From: Clostridiales bacterium
GTDB lineage: Bacteria; Bacillota; Clostridia; Lachnospirales; Lachnospiraceae
DNA length: 6,657 nucleotides
Direction: 5' to 3'
NCBI GenBank assembly: GCA_012512995.1
Contig: JAAZDA010000291.1
Location: 1 to 6,657, forward strand
This document shows, one piece after another, positions 4,321-6,657 of this stretch. A model generated the notes under the pieces. The model did not search any database, was not told the DNA's origin, and saw nothing but the letters and a program-made list of their open reading frames with translations. The translations under genes and the position numbers were made by a program. Position 1 is the first letter of the stretch; every line of letters starts with the position of its first letter.

Positions 4321-6093
4321 TCAAGAGACGTTCTCAGTGCTTCTATTTTTCCAATAAAGCCCAAATATAATCACTGCGATAATTCCAATTATTGAGGCAA
4401 AGTATGACAGCTTCAGGATCGATGTTCCCTCAAATGATACAGTCAGTTTGATTGTTCCCATATTTTTATTGGAATAATTGCCATCGTTACCATGCATCAT
4501 AACCTGCAATAATCCTGTTCCATTATTCGACGTCACATCATAATGATTGCCAGCTTCGTCAATTACCCTATATCCACGATAAAAAACAAAAGGGACGACA
4601 TAATATTGTTTTGACAGGTCTGCAACGAAAGTAAAAGAAACATCTCCGCCTGACTTAGTCCCAGTCACGCTGTTGCCTTCGTTGTCATATGCGGTTTCCG
4701 GTGTTGCCAGCATTGACCGGTCAGTCTCGAGAGAAAGCCACTCTTCTCCTGCACCCAGTCCTGCTATTTTTCCGCTTTCCACTTCATTTATCACATCATT
4801 TGTGCTGCTTTTGAAATAGTCAGAATAATTGTATAAAGAACATAGAACTGAGCATGTCAAAACAAGAGTCAGAACCGCTGTAACAGTTACTGCCTTGTGT
4901 TTGTGTTTGCCCTGCACTTTTGGTTCACGTTTACTGATAGAAGAACTTGTTTTGAATGTGCTCACACAGAAGTAAATGACTTTATCTGAAAAAACAGCGA
5001 TTGCAATACAAATGAGAATTGTAATAGGGCCATACATTCTGTTTGGAAACTGGATCAGATGTATTCCGTGACTGTTAAGAAAATGCCAGAATTGATAGCT
5101 TGATGTAACAACAATAAGACAAGAGGCTAAAATTGCAGAAAAAATGCCAAATTCATATGATGAATCAGTATTAGATGATCCAACCGCTTCAACAGGTTCT
5201 GCGCTGCGATTGATCTTTGAAAAAATACTAATGATGATCACAAATACAAACAAAATTATAAAAACAGTAATAAGCGGAAGTCCGATTCCTCTTATTCCAA
5301 GATTTGTACTGATGCCTTCCACGTTCTGCTCTTCGGTCGTCCAGGGAGCGCTGACCTTAAACCTGATGGCACGAAATTGTTGCCACATCGGCAACCAATA
5401 TGAAGCCGTTGCAAGCAATGCAAGAGTTGCTGATAGTATCAGATAAATTATCTTTGATGTTTTTTTTATAATTTCCGGTATTGAGAAAACCAGAATGAAA
5501 ACACATATTATTGCGCCAAGAAGTCCAGAAATTGCGTGAGTGTACAGAAGGCCAATAAACCCGATAATCATCATTATCGGATTGACCTCTTTTTTTAGGA
5601 ACAGGTAACATCCCACAACGGCGATTGGCATAAAAATCAGTCCTGTCATTTCGCCCATTCTGAAATCCTGATAAAATCCGCCGATGATTACATTTGATGT
5701 GACATAAAGAGTTGCTGCCAGAAGCGATGCTTCCATGCTCCTGCTTGTTTTGCGCATACAGAAATACATTGATGAATACAGTCCTATAAAAATCACCAGA
5801 GCAAAACATTTGTATGCAGTTGCGAGGCTAACCCCCAACAGAATCAGAATTGCCGGAAAATACAACAAAACATCAGAATAAAAGAATCCTGTTCCGTAGC
5901 CATAACCATACGCCATTGTAGGATGAACTTTGACAGGAAATACACCGTTCTTCAAGGCGTCCGCAAGACTGTATATGCGATAAAGATGGTACGGTGAATC
6001 CGATCCGGATATTAAGTCCGGCTGAATGTATGGCAGAAAGCATATGAAAATGACAATCATTGAATATATAACTGCCGCCTTCTTATTCACCAC
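4321..6093 (-). CDS. Polytopic membrane protein of the 6-pyruvoyl-tetrahydropterin synthase-related (GT-C-like) family
   Basis: A 590-residue membrane protein with the signature of the PTPS-related family (Pfam PF10131 as I recall it). Despite the name this is not a pterin enzyme but a GT-C-fold, probable lipid-linked-sugar glycosyltransferase. After a first membrane segment (6-22) comes ISGSDSPYHLYRI (28-40), with D32 and H36 in the outer loop, then a GYGYGTGFFY stretch (63-72), many further membrane segments to about 415, and QFPNRM (348-353), like the family's FPWR motif. Residues 420-560 form a hydrophilic, probably beta-rich outer domain containing PFVFYRGYRV (501-510), and a last membrane segment (564-580) ends in a short basic tail. 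It starts with two consecutive GTG codons (6093 and 6090). AAAGGG within the last smpB codons is 5 or 8 nt upstream, and the smpB stop is 2 nt away, so translation is probably coupled. Acceptor and sugar are unknown. Confidence 0.85.
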   Translation of the reverse strand: MVNKKAAVIYSMIVIFICFLPYIQPDLISGSDSPYHLYRIYSLADALKNGVFPVKVHPTMAYGYGYGTGFFYSDVLLYFPAILILLGVSLATAYKCFALVIFIGLYSSMYFCMRKTSRSMEASLLAATLYVTSNVIIGGFYQDFRMGEMTGLIFMPIAVVGCYLFLKKEVNPIMMIIGFIGLLYTHAISGLLGAIICVFILVFSIPEIIKKTSKIIYLILSATLALLATASYWLPMWQQFRAIRFKVSAPWTTEEQNVEGISTNLGIRGIGLPLITVFIILFVFVIIISIFSKINRSAEPVEAVGSSNTDSSYEFGIFSAILASCLIVVTSSYQFWHFLNSHGIHLIQFPNRMYGPITILICIAIAVFSDKVIYFCVSTFKTSSSISKREPKVQGKHKHKAVTVTAVLTLVLTCSVLCSLYNYSDYFKSSTNDVINEVESGKIAGLGAGEEWLSLETDRSMLATPETAYDNEGNSVTGTKSGGDVSFTFVADLSKQYYVVPFVFYRGYRVIDEAGNHYDVTSNNGTGLLQVMMHGNDGNYSNKNMGTIKLTVSFEGTSILKLSYFASIIGIIAVIIFGLYWKNRSTENVS

Positions 6094-6095
6094 TT

Positions 6096-6575
6096 CTACC
6101 CTTTCATCTGAATCTTCCAGTTTCTCTGCATTTCGCGGTTCTGGTCTTTCTTCATCTTGTCTTCACGCTTATCGTAGAGTTTTTTGCCCTTTGCAAGACC
6201 TATTTCAACTTTGGCTTTGCCGTCTTTGAAATAGATTTCCAGGGGAACAATAGTGAAGCCCTGCTCTGAAGCCTGCGACTGTAGCTTGTAGATTTCAGAT
6301 TTGTGCATGAGAAGTTTTCTCTTGCGAAGAGGATCTTTGTTCATAATATTTCCGTGGTCATATGGACTGATATTCATGCCCTCGATCCAGATCTCATAAT
6401 GCCTGTCGATGCTGACCAGTGCTTCCTTGATCGAGCATTTGCCCTGACGCAGCGACTTGACCTCAGTGCCATAAAGTTCTATTCCGCACTCATGTTTTTC
6501 AAGAATGAAATAATCATGATATGCTCTTTTGTTGTTTGATACCAGTTTTACCGGTTCCCTTTTTTCTGCTGCCAT
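6096..6575 (-). CDS. smpB: SsrA-binding protein SmpB
   Basis: The 159-residue protein partner of tmRNA. It binds the tRNA-like domain, brings tmRNA to stalled ribosomes, and places its C-terminal tail in the empty mRNA channel. Family motifs are all present: NNKRAYHDYFI (14-24), GTEVKSLRQGKCS (36-48), ISPYDHGNI (69-77), NKDPLRKRKLLMH (79-91), VPLEIYFKDGKAKVEIGLAKGKKLYDKR (110-137, with the AKGKK core) and a basic tail (138-159). Length is normal. The ATG at 6575 is the only ordinary start after an in-frame stop 10 codons upstream; its ribosome site is weak (AGAGA about 8 nt away), which fits coupling to the upstream gene whose frame overlaps the smpB start. A GT-C-like gene follows 2 nt after its stop. 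The ssrA gene is not directly downstream but about 4.2 kb away on the other strand. Confidence 0.97.
   Translation of the reverse strand: MAAEKREPVKLVSNNKRAYHDYFILEKHECGIELYGTEVKSLRQGKCSIKEALVSIDRHYEIWIEGMNISPYDHGNIMNKDPLRKRKLLMHKSEIYKLQSQASEQGFTIVPLEIYFKDGKAKVEIGLAKGKKLYDKREDKMKKDQNREMQRNWKIQMKG
6099..6104 (-). promoter_or_regulatory. Ribosome binding site inside the 3' end of smpB
   Basis: AAAGGG encodes the last two residues of SmpB and also lies 5 nt upstream of the first GTG (6093) and 8 nt upstream of the second (6090) of the next gene. The second GTG has the more usual spacing, so the true start could be 6090. Confidence 0.55.
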
Positions 6576-6657
6576 TTTTCTTATCTCTTCTTTTACCTGA
6601 ATCTATTTCACTATTGGCACTTTTACCCATGGATTTATGTGAGTCACTTTTAGTTAA
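6514..6657 (-). CDS. C-terminal end of an upstream gene with a Lys/Ser/Gly-rich tail, possibly RNase R
   Basis: From the right edge of the window one minus-strand frame stays open for 47 codons to a TGA at 6514-6516; the other two frames have stops within the first ten codons. The peptide is highly basic, with segments such as SGKRRDKKNGSRKKG and GTGKTG. RNase R commonly ends in a Lys-rich tail, and rnr is the usual upstream neighbour of smpB in Bacillota, so RNase R is the leading guess. No catalytic domain is visible. The frame overlaps smpB by 62 bp, which would couple the two translations. Two cautions: the overlap is longer than usual, and the inner part of the frame could be a shadow of smpB, with the real upstream gene ending outside the window. 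Confidence 0.5.
   Translation of the reverse strand, partial: LTKSDSHKSMGKSANSEIDSGKRRDKKNGSRKKGTGKTGIKQQKSIS

Overview
The window looks like chromosomal DNA from a low-to-mid GC Gram-positive bacterium, most likely a clostridial Bacillota of the Lachnospiraceae type. This rests on three things: the SmpB sequence (especially the ISPY-x-x-GNI-x-NKDPLR stretch), a one-piece tmRNA with an alanine-type G-U acceptor pair and no encoded CCA, and AT-leaning coding sequence with GGAGG-type ribosome sites. The assignment is inference from remembered family features, not a database result.

Left to right: (1) Positions 1-881, minus strand, hold the N-terminal two thirds of a PLP-dependent class I/II aminotransferase of the type Ic aspartate aminotransferase group; its 3' end lies outside the window. 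(2) Positions 882-1564 have no convincing protein gene but are dense in structure. There is a 10-bp tandem repeat, then four imperfect copies of a 42-48 bp repeat. These lie directly downstream of a good sigma-A-type promoter facing the aminotransferase, so together they would form a leader of about 350 nt. Next come two copies of an intergenic palindromic element and the ssrA promoter. (3) Positions 1565-1927, plus strand, are ssrA (tmRNA), followed by a clear intrinsic terminator. (4) Positions 2032-4263, plus strand, encode a 743-residue polytopic membrane protein of GT-C glycosyltransferase style with a 12-residue repeat insert. (5) Positions 4321-6093, minus strand, encode a second, different GT-C-like membrane protein (PTPS-related type), convergent with the first; an intrinsic terminator for it overlaps the stop codon of the facing gene. 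(6) Positions 6096-6575, minus strand, are smpB, directly upstream of and probably translationally coupled to that membrane protein. (7) At the right edge is the lysine-rich C-terminal end of an upstream gene, possibly RNase R, overlapping the start of smpB.

Functionally, ssrA and smpB encode the two partners of trans-translation, the rescue of stalled ribosomes. Here they point toward each other, with about 4.2 kb and two large envelope-type membrane proteins between them. The two membrane proteins probably use lipid-linked sugars at the outer face of the membrane, but their substrates cannot be read from the sequence. I see no CRISPR array, insertion sequence, prophage or obvious defence system. 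The most novel-looking items are the repeat-built aminotransferase leader, the three-arm palindromic repeats, the repeat insert in the GT-C protein and the tmRNA tag ending in Gln-Ala-Ala.
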